A stretch of 32,625 nucleotides of DNA from Candidatus Paenalcaligenes intestinipullorum (lineage in GTDB: Bacteria; Pseudomonadota; Gammaproteobacteria; Burkholderiales; Burkholderiaceae_B). This document shows, piece by piece, positions 12,005 to 20,265 of this stretch. The stretch is from the NCBI GenBank assembly GCA_019120675.1, contig DWUQ01000001.1, positions 1-32,625 of the forward strand. The letters are read 5' to 3'. Each line of letters starts with the position of its first letter. Position 1 is the stretch's first letter. Both the position numbers and the translations under genes were made by a program. The notes below the pieces were generated by a model. It did not search any database. It saw only the letters and a program-made list of their open reading frames with translations, and was not told where the DNA came from.

Positions 12005-12841
12005 ATGTCTACTACCGCCTTACTCGATCAGGCTGCACAGCGTTTACGCGCTGCGGACCAATTAATTATTGTAGCGGGTTGTGGGCTAAGTGTGGAATCA
12101 GGGCTACCTGATTTTAATGATGAAGCAGGCCTGCGTGGACATTACCCTATACTCGGCCAAGGCCGTTTTACCTTTCAGCAACTTTCATCTGCCGATTTTT
12201 TTATACAGCACCCTCGTTTGGCTTGGGAGCTATATGGTTATCGTTTGCATCAGCAGGTTTTGGCCTCCCCACACGCGGGACACCAAATTTTAAATGAGTG
12301 GGTGCTAGGGCGACGCTTTGACAGCATGATCTTTAGCAGCGCAGTAGACGACCTGCTGCCTAAGGCACTGACACTGCCAAATTACTTATGCCAACACCAA
12401 GGCTCTATGTTGCATTTGCAGTGCAGCCGACGGTGCTCGGATGATATCTGGCCCATCCCCCATGCGCTGCTTGATGTATTCACTCACCTACCTTACACGC
12501 CCCTCGATACGTTGCCCTGCTGCCCCATCTGCCAAGGGGTTGCGCGTCCAAATATTTTGCTGTTTCATGATCCGTACTGGGTGCCCAACCGCGCTCAGCG
12601 CCAATATCAACAACTCAGCCAGCGTATGCAGCGCTTTAACCGTGCCACAGTAATACTAGAAATCGGTGCTGGGCTCAGCTACCCCGTTTCGCGACGCCTT
12701 AGCGAATATTTAAAAAAACGCCTGAACTGCAGTGTGGTGCGGATCAATCCTGAGCCCACTCAGTTACGCAATGAAAGCGAGGACGTGCATATATGCTTAC
12801 CTGCTGTTCACGCGCTCCAACACCTCCAAGCCCAGCTCTAA
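12005..12841 (+). CDS. Sir2 (sirtuin) family protein, divergent active site
   Basis: AGCGLSVESGLPDF, FSSAVDD, QHQGSMLHLQC, C-x3-C and CPIC zinc ligands, ARPNILLFHDPYW, LEIGAGLSYP, INPEP follow Sir2 motif order. Confidence 0.85.
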   Translation: MSTTALLDQAAQRLRAADQLIIVAGCGLSVESGLPDFNDEAGLRGHYPILGQGRFTFQQLSSADFFIQHPRLAWELYGYRLHQQVLASPHAGHQILNEWVLGRRFDSMIFSSAVDDLLPKALTLPNYLCQHQGSMLHLQCSRRCSDDIWPIPHALLDVFTHLPYTPLDTLPCCPICQGVARPNILLFHDPYWVPNRAQRQYQQLSQRMQRFNRATVILEIGAGLSYPVSRRLSEYLKKRLNCSVVRINPEPTQLRNESEDVHICLPAVHALQHLQAQL

Positions 12842-13105
12842 CTCTTTATCATCTTTATCACTCTTGTTGTGGAGTTTTGTCCGACAGCCTAGTTGTTTAA
12901 AGCGCTTTACTTGATGTTCCCTATTTTATAAAGCGTACTAAATAAGACATATGGACCAGCCCAATCATTCGATGTGAAATCATTCCATAACTAATCATGT
13001 GACTAGGAATATATGGTTACGAAACAAATACTTATAAAAAAACAACAGCTTTGCTCATAACAAAAAAGTCATGCAAAGTTACGCAAAAAGTCTAAAATAT
13101 GCCTC

Positions 13106-13119
13106 GGCGAGTTCTCGCC
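13106..13119 (+). other. Hairpin inside the 5' leader of the AmiS/UreI gene
   Basis: GGCGAGTTCTCGCC, enclosed by TGCCT ... AGGCA. Confidence 0.4.
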
Positions 13120-13182
13120 CTTCTAAAATGTCTACTGCTAGGCAGGCCCTCAAAAGCATCTAACAGCATGATTATTTTTTTA

Positions 13183-13208
13183 CTAGCCCAAACTGGCTAG
13201 GTCTTTTT
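13183..13208 (+). terminator. Terminator-like hairpin upstream of the AmiS/UreI gene (possible attenuator)
   Basis: CTAGCC caaact GGCTAG followed by gtcTTTTT, ending about 20 nt before the start codon. Confidence 0.5.
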
Positions 13209-13229
13209 GTTATAAAGGAATGAAGCACG

Positions 13230-13763
13230 ATGCTCATGGTATTTTTAGTTTTTGCTGGTATTTGTCTGTTTATTAACGGCATCAACCTGTATTACATGCA
13301 CTCCAACAACAATGAAAAAGCCATCTTGGCCAAGGATGCAGCGATCGTAAATATTTTTACGGGTGTGCTTGGCGTCGTGGTGATCGCAAACATTATTTAC
13401 CATGCTTCGCAAACTACTGAAAATTATGCGCCTGCAGCGTATATTGGTTTGTTTGCGCTGACCTACACGTGGTCGGGTATCAACGCCTTTACTGGGTCTA
13501 ATGGCCGCGCTTTAGGATGGTTTTCTCTGCTGGTGACGTTAATTGCCATCCCAGCTGGGCTCGTCGAGCTATCGCGTGCGCATACCCTAATTGAGTACTG
13601 GCTTGGTATCAGCTGGTTGGCGTGGGGTGTATTGTGGTTTTTGTCCTTCCTTATTTTGGTACAGCAAAAGCCATTATCTCGTTTAACTGGCGGCTTATCG
13701 AGCTTTCAGGGCATTACCACTGCATTGCTGCCTGCAATTTTACACTTTTGGGATGTGATTTAA
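13230..13763 (+). CDS. AmiS/UreI family urea/amide channel
   Basis: MLMVFLVFAGICLFINGINLYYM...AYIGLFALTYTWSGINAFTG...GRALGWFSLLV...LGISWLAWGVLWFLSF, multi-TM AmiS/UreI pattern; RBS aaagga. Confidence 0.85.
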   Translation: MLMVFLVFAGICLFINGINLYYMHSNNNEKAILAKDAAIVNIFTGVLGVVVIANIIYHASQTTENYAPAAYIGLFALTYTWSGINAFTGSNGRALGWFSLLVTLIAIPAGLVELSRAHTLIEYWLGISWLAWGVLWFLSFLILVQQKPLSRLTGGLSSFQGITTALLPAILHFWDVI

Positions 13764-13871
13764 GGTAGGCATTTCTGTTGTTGACGGTTGCTAAGAATCG
13801 TTAACAGTTTGGGCATGGCCGCTATTTTCACGTACTATGGCATCTAATGTGTCTTTTCTAAAGGAGCGAGT

Positions 13872-14393
13872 ATGTTTACGAAAAAAAGGGGCTCGATATT
13901 GACTGCGGCCCTGGTGCTGAGCACCGCCAGCTTAGCTACGCATGCGGTTGAAAGCAGCACCACGCCCTATGTCGGAAATTACATCGCAGATGTCGCTAAG
14001 GAACACAAATCCGTAGCGGATTCTTATAAGATCATTACCGAGCCCGTACATGCTCGTTTTGATTGGCTCAAAGATTACGGTACGGCCTCCCCTGCCACAG
14101 AGGTGACCATCGACGGCAAAAAGTATGCGGCATTTAGTGGTTGCGAACCCCATAACTGCACCAATTCGTCGTATGTACTATTGCTTGATCCAGAAAGCAA
14201 TGAGTTCGTAACAGGTGCCGTTTTATTCCAAAATGATGACGACACACCAAAAAAAGAAGCCACGCCGAATCCTACCGATCCAAAACTAGCTCAAGATACG
14301 TCTAAACCGCAGACTACGGTTATGTGGCTAGGAGAGTATTCTTATGATTACATACCCAGCGTGTGGCGCTTGTTTTACCCCGAAGACAACTAA
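13872..14393 (+). CDS. Ivy-like inhibitor of C-type lysozyme, secreted
   Basis: Signal peptide ending THA-V; AFSGCEPHNCTNSSYVLLLD resembles the Ivy CKPHDC loop. Confidence 0.8.
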   Translation: MFTKKRGSILTAALVLSTASLATHAVESSTTPYVGNYIADVAKEHKSVADSYKIITEPVHARFDWLKDYGTASPATEVTIDGKKYAAFSGCEPHNCTNSSYVLLLDPESNEFVTGAVLFQNDDDTPKKEATPNPTDPKLAQDTSKPQTTVMWLGEYSYDYIPSVWRLFYPEDN

Positions 14394-14438
14394 GCCAAAA
14401 CCAACGTTGGGCTAACGCTATTTATTAGCTCACAATAC

Positions 14439-14475
14439 AAAGCCCCATTCAGTACTAATCACTGAATGGGGCTTT
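14439..14475 (+). terminator. Strong terminator between convergent ivy-like gene and nagB
   Basis: AAAGCCCCATTCAGT actaatc ACTGAATGGGGCTTT, 15-bp perfect stem then agTTTTT. Confidence 0.9.
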
Positions 14476-14529
14476 AGTTTTTCATTTAAAAACCGTACGT
14501 AATTTAAAAATACTCTAAGCCAAAGTACC

Positions 14530-15294
14530 TTAAGCCGCTTGAGTACGATAATGCGTTTGCACCTCAGCAGGGAGCAAAGTGGCGGCGGCCTGATCCAATA
14601 AAATATGTGCGTTGGGGTGCCGCTTGAGGACACTAGCGGGCATATTTTCATCGACTGCTGAGCGATGATAGTTCAGTACCGTTTGGGCTTTGTGCTCACC
14701 CGTGATGAGCAACCAAACCTCCTTGGCTTCCATAATATCGGCAATGCCTAGAGTAATAGCATGCGTGGGCACTTCAGCGAAGTCATCAAAAAAACGGCCA
14801 TTGTCGATGCGCGTTTGCTCAGAAAGCTCGACAACATGAGTGCGGCTATCAAATGGTGTGCCCGGCTCATTAAAGCCAATATGCCCGTTCGTACCAATGC
14901 CCAACAGCTGGAAATCCAACCCACCCCGTTGCTGAATAGCCTGAGAGTACCACGCACACTGCTCATCAATGTCCGTACAGGAGCCATCGGGCAGGAACGT
15001 TTGCTCATCAGGTAGGCCTATATGATCAAACAAATGCTGTTGCATATAGTAGCGATAGCTTTGTGGATGCTGACGATTTAAGCCCACGTATTCATCTAAG
15101 TTAAAGCTCACTAATTGCTTGAAATCTTGTGGGCCAGCGGACTGCAAGCTTTGTATTAAATTAGCGTATACCGGCTCCATCGTGCTGCCGGTTGCCAAAC
15201 CTACGGTAGTAGGGACCGCGGACAGCATGAGTGTTTTTAGTTTTTGACTGGTATAACGTGCTAATTCAGCATGAGTGGGAAATACAAGGTACAT
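14530..15294 (-). CDS. nagB: Glucosamine-6-phosphate deaminase
   Basis: LATGSTMEPVYANLI, SFNLDEYVGL, LLGIGTNGHIGFNEPG, HAITLGIADIMEAKEVWLLITG. Confidence 0.93.
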   Translation of the reverse strand: MYLVFPTHAELARYTSQKLKTLMLSAVPTTVGLATGSTMEPVYANLIQSLQSAGPQDFKQLVSFNLDEYVGLNRQHPQSYRYYMQQHLFDHIGLPDEQTFLPDGSCTDIDEQCAWYSQAIQQRGGLDFQLLGIGTNGHIGFNEPGTPFDSRTHVVELSEQTRIDNGRFFDDFAEVPTHAITLGIADIMEAKEVWLLITGEHKAQTVLNYHRSAVDENMPASVLKRHPNAHILLDQAAATLLPAEVQTHYRTQAA

Positions 15295-15389
15295 AATGGG
15301 CTCAGCCTTTAGATTACCAAGAGATAAAGACGATACTTTACTCTTTTTGTGACGTATTGCGTAAAGAAAAAAACTACAAAATGTAGAGC

Positions 15390-16196
15390 TTAAAAAACGT
15401 AACTGAGGCCAAGTATGGAGCCACGCATGTGTAAGTCTAGGCGTTTATTGTGGCGCTGATAATCCAATTTTAGATAGCGATACCCAACTGACCCATACCA
15501 ATTTGTCGTAAGCCGATAACTCACTGCCGCTTGTACCTGCCAAGTGTGGTGACTTTGCCCCGCTACGTCAAGGTCTGCGTGCAGCACCGTGGACCAACGC
15601 TCACTCCAATTGCTAAACAAACGTACGCCGATAATCGGATCGGTAATACGAGTGCTTGACCCATATTGATTAGGGATGGGCAGCGCGGCTGGCAAGCCCG
15701 TTTGTATATCGGCTTTGATATGCCACGTGCGCAAACCTGCTAGTACATCGAGCGTATGGTGTTCATGCGGATAAAAGGTATAACCCGCACTGAAGCTAAA
15801 GATCGACTGTCGCAACTTAGCTTTCACTGGCACCGTCGCCAAACCTAAAGGTAAATCTATGGCACCGGATTGCGTTAACGAAGCGTAGCTATAATCGGTC
15901 AACAGCACAAAGCGGTTATAACGCAAACTCGCATTTACAAAAGCGGCCAAGCGCAAGTTTTTAAAGACTTTATGAAAAGGCTGCTTAACCTGAGCCGTAT
16001 AAGGCACAGACGCTAAGGGTTTAAGCTGGCTCTGTACACTAGGCAACCAGGCATACGGCATAATTTGAAGCCGCCACTGTTCTGTCTCGGCTGTAGAAGC
16101 ATCATTAAGTGATTGAGCAAAGCCACTGCTGGTCACTAAAAAGCTACTCAGTAGCAGAAAGAAACGCCCTTGAGAGGTTAACCATGACAAGCCCAT
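15390..16196 (-). CDS. Putative outer-membrane beta-barrel protein
   Basis: Signal peptide (...SSFLVTSSGFAQ), alternating amphipathic strands, C-terminal ...LGLSYVF typical of Bam substrates; start chosen at MGLSWL. Confidence 0.7.
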   Translation of the reverse strand: MGLSWLTSQGRFFLLLSSFLVTSSGFAQSLNDASTAETEQWRLQIMPYAWLPSVQSQLKPLASVPYTAQVKQPFHKVFKNLRLAAFVNASLRYNRFVLLTDYSYASLTQSGAIDLPLGLATVPVKAKLRQSIFSFSAGYTFYPHEHHTLDVLAGLRTWHIKADIQTGLPAALPIPNQYGSSTRITDPIIGVRLFSNWSERWSTVLHADLDVAGQSHHTWQVQAAVSYRLTTNWYGSVGYRYLKLDYQRHNKRLDLHMRGSILGLSYVF

Positions 16197-16368
16197 ACTC
16201 GACACAGCCAGATCAAAAAAACTGCTTTGGTTCAGGAGAATTATTCAAACAAGATTTGAAGCCTTCCACACTATAAACAATTACAGCTAATTAAGTGCGA
16301 CACCCTAGCCGTTGTGTGGCAATCGCGCTAAGCTAAAAATGTATCGATCACTTTAGGAGGGTATAGCA

Positions 16369-16638
16369 ATGTTTTTTCACCGTAGCTTATTTGATATTTT
16401 AGACGCTTATATCCAGTCTGTAGGGGATATTCAGTCCGATAACGCAGCCGTAAAGTCCGCATTAATGGATATTGAAGCCCTCACGGATTTTGCCATGCAT
16501 AAGATCGGCGTCGCATTGGAGGTGTCTTTAGCGCAGGAAATCAGCACTGTCGGACTAAAATGGGCGGATCAAGTGCGTTTGCACCCTGAGCAAGCCGCTC
16601 AGTTACGCGAGCAAGCCCAGCATGAGTTGAATGATTAA
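16369..16638 (+). CDS. Small hypothetical protein (89 aa)
   Basis: Complete ORF with aggagg RBS just upstream of ATG 16369 and a strong hairpin right after the stop. Confidence 0.65.
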   Translation: MFFHRSLFDILDAYIQSVGDIQSDNAAVKSALMDIEALTDFAMHKIGVALEVSLAQEISTVGLKWADQVRLHPEQAAQLREQAQHELND

Positions 16639-16646
16639 TCCTAAAA

Positions 16647-16679
16647 AACCCAGCCTTAGTATTTAACTAAGGCTGGGTT
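16647..16679 (-). terminator. Terminator between the 89-aa ORF and the DUF4168 gene
   Basis: AACCCAGCCTTAGT atttа-like loop ACTAAGGCTGGGTT (14-bp perfect stem); T-run on the minus strand. Confidence 0.8.
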
Positions 16680-16730
16680 AGATGCTCACCTTTAGGCAGG
16701 CAAGTTCACTACACTATAGAGCGCCTGGGG

Positions 16731-17093
16731 CTACTTAGAGGTAACGCGGCTCTCTACGGTTTGACGTAACTGTGGATCCTCTTGGACGGCCATGCTGATA
16801 CCGTTATACTCTTCTAGGCTCATCCCACTTTGCTCGACGGCTTCGACCATTTTTTGGTTGGCCTCGTTGAGCACTTTTTGACGCGCATCTTCATCACCAG
16901 CCTGATCAAACTTGGTCTGATAATCCCCAGCTACATCCGTTACTTTTTGAGCAGCCTTCACGTAGTTGTTGAGTTGGGCTTCAGAGGGTTTGATGGGGGT
17001 AACACCTTGGGTGGCGTCTTGAGCGTGGACAGCAGTTGCCAAACCAAGGCTAAACACTGCGGAGGCAAGAAGTGCTTTTAAAGTTTTATGCAT
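16731..17093 (-). CDS. DUF4168-like secreted protein
   Basis: MHKTLKALLASAVFSLGLATAVHAQ signal; LNNYVKAAQKVTDVAGDYQTKF...GMSLEEYNGISMAVQEDPQLRQTVESRV matches the DUF4168 pattern. Confidence 0.75.
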   Translation of the reverse strand: MHKTLKALLASAVFSLGLATAVHAQDATQGVTPIKPSEAQLNNYVKAAQKVTDVAGDYQTKFDQAGDEDARQKVLNEANQKMVEAVEQSGMSLEEYNGISMAVQEDPQLRQTVESRVTSK

Positions 17094-17259
17094 AAACTCT
17101 TTCTCCAAAAACAAGCAAAATAGGTACCCCTATGATGCGTGTTTCACAGCGACTATTCAAGGTACGGAATGTTAGGCTCTGTATCAGGCTGCAATAAAAA
17201 GCATTAAGCTTGAAGAACCACCATTCTTAAAAAATATTTTGCTTTTGAAAATTCAAACT

Positions 17260-17985
17260 ATGATTCCAATTTTAATGTATCACCAGATTGGACTGCCCTC
17301 ACCCAAAGGCACTCCTTATCGTGGCCTTACCGTCCATCCTACTGATTTTAAAAGGCAAATGACGTGGCTGAAACGTTTAGGCTATCAAGGTTTGTCAATG
17401 AAAGACCTACTCCCGTACCTCACTGGTGAAAAACAAGGAAAGGTTGTGGGAATCACTTTTGATGATGGGTATCAAAATGTCTTGTATAACGCTGTACCTG
17501 TGCTGAATGCTTTAGGCTTTACTTCAACAAATTACATTGTTAGTAAGCACTTTTCAGGAACTAATTTTTGGGATGAAAAAAAAGGGGTGCCTACGTCGCA
17601 GCTGATGTCCAAATTAGAGCTTTTACAGTATTTAAGTCACGGGCACGAAATTGGCTCACATACACAGGATCATGTACATTTACCAGAGCTCACCCTCGCT
17701 GATGCAAAAGAACAAATTTTAAAATCAAAATATGAGCTGGAGTCCGAGCTGCAAACCCAAGTTGATGCGTTTTGCTATCCATATGGGCATAAATCTGATG
17801 AGGTGGTACAGCTAGTACGTGATTGTGGTTACAGCAACGCCACTACAACTGAACGAGGCTTGGCCTTAGCAGAGGATGACTTGCTACTTTTACCGCGTAT
17901 TACGGTGTCTAGGTCAACAAACATTGTGCGTTTTTTACAAAAGTGCTTGACCCAACTTGAACATAAGAAACGCATGAGACTATGA
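17260..17985 (+). CDS. Polysaccharide deacetylase (NodB-like) family protein
   Basis: MIPILMYHQIG, GITFDDGYQNVLYNAVPVL, EIGSHTQDHVHLPEL, CYPYGHKSDEV. Confidence 0.88.
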   Translation: MIPILMYHQIGLPSPKGTPYRGLTVHPTDFKRQMTWLKRLGYQGLSMKDLLPYLTGEKQGKVVGITFDDGYQNVLYNAVPVLNALGFTSTNYIVSKHFSGTNFWDEKKGVPTSQLMSKLELLQYLSHGHEIGSHTQDHVHLPELTLADAKEQILKSKYELESELQTQVDAFCYPYGHKSDEVVQLVRDCGYSNATTTERGLALAEDDLLLLPRITVSRSTNIVRFLQKCLTQLEHKKRMRL

Positions 17986-19130
17986 CTACAAAAAGACTAT
18001 CAATCGCTTTTGTCACCTATAGCTTTGGCCGTCAGTTTGGCGGTGCTGAGGCCTACGGGGTAGAAGTAATTCGTGAGCTTGCGAAAAAGCACTCTGTTGA
18101 AATTTTAACCTGTCAGACTGACACCGAGTTAGAAAAAAAATTTATTATACGGCCTATACAGGTGTCTAAAAAATGGCCTGGGTGGATTCGCGCCTATCTA
18201 TTTGCTAAAAAAGCGGCTGCGCTCACTAAATCCAACTCATACGATATCGTCTACTCTCATATGAACGGCTGGAATGGTGATGTGGATGTTTTGCATGTAC
18301 GCTCTGTTCGCTATCACCATCTCTATACGGTTAAATCTAATTTAAAAAAGTCTTTAAAATTATGTAGCCCAAGACTTTTGATGTATCTGTGGCTAGAGAA
18401 ACAGCGCGTACATTTAAACAATAATAGAAAAACGATTGTTGTTTCCGAGCTACTAAAATCACAACTTCAACAAGCTTATTCTACTGATTATGACTTTGAA
18501 GTTATAACGCCTGGAGTACACCTACCCGCTAAGCTCACTCAAGTAGAAAGGTTGGGGCTTAGAGAAAAAAACGGCTATAAACCGACAGATAAAGTATGTA
18601 TTCAAGTAGCTTTAAACCCTTTATCGAAAGGTTTAGACGTAATTTTAGAGGCACTAGCTTTACTACCAGAATCGATAAAATTGCTAGTAGTGGGTGCACC
18701 ACCAGATTTAAGTGAACAGCTACTCCCAAAGCTTAAAGACTTACGCTTAGAAGCTAGGGTCAAACTCATACCAAAAACCGAAGACATTACACAGTACTAT
18801 CAAATTTCTGATCTTTGCTTACATCCTACACTTAGCGATAGCTTTGGTATGGCCCCTTTAGAAGCCATGAGTTATGGCCTGCCTGTAATTATGAGCAATG
18901 CACAATACTGCGGTTTTGCATACTACGCTCAGCATCTAAAAAACGCCTACCTATTAGATAACCCAAAGGATATCCACCAACTTAAATCAGCTGTTATAGC
19001 CTTAACTACTGATCAAGATAGCTCAGAAAATATAGCACGAGCTGGCTTAGAATTATCCAAATGCTTCAGCTGGCAAGAAATCGCCACACGTTATGAAAAA
19101 ATATTTCTTGAGCTATTTAAATACAAATAA
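17982..19130 (+). CDS. Glycosyltransferase family 4 (GT-B)
   Basis: ATGA overlap with the deacetylase; C-terminal LHPTLSDSFGMAPLEAMSYGLPVIMS GT4 donor-site motif. Confidence 0.88.
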   Translation: MTTKRLSIAFVTYSFGRQFGGAEAYGVEVIRELAKKHSVEILTCQTDTELEKKFIIRPIQVSKKWPGWIRAYLFAKKAAALTKSNSYDIVYSHMNGWNGDVDVLHVRSVRYHHLYTVKSNLKKSLKLCSPRLLMYLWLEKQRVHLNNNRKTIVVSELLKSQLQQAYSTDYDFEVITPGVHLPAKLTQVERLGLREKNGYKPTDKVCIQVALNPLSKGLDVILEALALLPESIKLLVVGAPPDLSEQLLPKLKDLRLEARVKLIPKTEDITQYYQISDLCLHPTLSDSFGMAPLEAMSYGLPVIMSNAQYCGFAYYAQHLKNAYLLDNPKDIHQLKSAVIALTTDQDSSENIARAGLELSKCFSWQEIATRYEKIFLELFKYK

Positions 19131-19179
19131 ATTTAAAAAACACAATTATTTTTGAATTTACAAAATAATTGTCACTCAC

Positions 19180-19213
19180 AAACCTAGGAATAAGTGAATT
19201 TACTCCTAGGTTT
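19180..19213. terminator. Hairpin between the convergent glycosyltransferase and tsdA-like genes
   Basis: AAACCTAGGA ataagtgaatttac TCCTAGGTTT 10-bp perfect stem. Confidence 0.6.
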
Positions 19214-19221
19214 AAATGAAA

Positions 19222-20262
19222 TTACCGACTTTCACCAAATTCAAAGGTTCGATGACGCAGCGAGCCTTCGGGTAAGGCGGGTTTTTCACCTGTACTATCG
19301 TGATCCCCTAGTAGCCTTCCTTCTACCTCCGTACCGTACTGAGTATGTTTGTGAAAAGTGTCTAAAAACTTAGCGCGGGTTTCTGTTACATCACCGGTAT
19401 AACGCGGGTCTTGAGGACGCTCTTGGCTGTCGACAAAGGCCGCAATATCCCAAGCCTCTTGGTCCGTTAACGAGTTGGGTTTACCCAAGGGCATATTTTG
19501 TTTGGTAAAAGCGGCTAAGGTAAAAACTCTAGAAATACCCGCCCCCCAGTTAAACGATAAATCGCCCCATAACGCAGGAAAAACAACTTTGCCATACTGA
19601 CTGAGACCTTGCCCCTCTTCGCCATGACAAATCGCACATTGCGCTTGATAAAGCTTAGCACCGCGTTGGGTATCGGGCGTCTGCTCGGGGTCAGGCAAGC
19701 GCGCATAACCGCGGCCATACATACTTTTACCGGGCTGATACAGGGGCACTCCGGTTGCTAACCACTGGTGATACGCCGATAAAGCAAGCATCTCATCGCT
19801 GCCATACGCTGGAGGGATACCATTCATCGAATACATAAAGCAGCCAGCAATTCGCTCTTCTAAGCTGTTTACATGATCATTTTTAGGTCGATAATCCGGC
19901 AAAGTGACGGCCGCTGGCCAAATGGGACCGGCATTCGGTAAGCGTCCTTCTCCCATATGACAGCTGCTACAGTTCATCGAATTAAAGACATTCACACCGC
20001 GCAATTGCTGCGTATTGACAAATAAATCATGCCCTTTACGAATAACTTTTTTCAGTTCTGGGTGTAAATCTGCCTCGTCCAGATCCGCCATCGTAGGTGG
20101 CACATGCACAAACTCATTATCCTTAGGAGCACGAAAGCCTGGTGCTAAGTGTTGTGCCACCTGTGCTTGAGAGGCTTTACTCACATCGGTGTCTGCTTGA
20201 ACGGCAACACTCATACTTAACGCAGCAGGTAAAACCATGACTGTCCACATAATTTTTTTCAT
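19222..20262 (-). CDS. tsdA: Di-heme cytochrome c, thiosulfate dehydrogenase TsdA-like
   Basis: Signal peptide; CSSCH and CAICH haem motifs; SLEERIAGCFMYSMNGIPPA, like the TsdA segment that carries the Cys haem ligand. Confidence 0.78.
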   Translation of the reverse strand: MKKIMWTVMVLPAALSMSVAVQADTDVSKASQAQVAQHLAPGFRAPKDNEFVHVPPTMADLDEADLHPELKKVIRKGHDLFVNTQQLRGVNVFNSMNCSSCHMGEGRLPNAGPIWPAAVTLPDYRPKNDHVNSLEERIAGCFMYSMNGIPPAYGSDEMLALSAYHQWLATGVPLYQPGKSMYGRGYARLPDPEQTPDTQRGAKLYQAQCAICHGEEGQGLSQYGKVVFPALWGDLSFNWGAGISRVFTLAAFTKQNMPLGKPNSLTDQEAWDIAAFVDSQERPQDPRYTGDVTETRAKFLDTFHKHTQYGTEVEGRLLGDHDSTGEKPALPEGSLRHRTFEFGESR

Positions 20263-20265
20263 GAC

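Noticed and set aside
13040-13230. Guanidine (ykkC/mini-ykkC) riboswitch before the AmiS/UreI gene
   Set aside because: I did not find the conserved ykkC core or paired ACGR loops; kept only as an unassigned structured leader.
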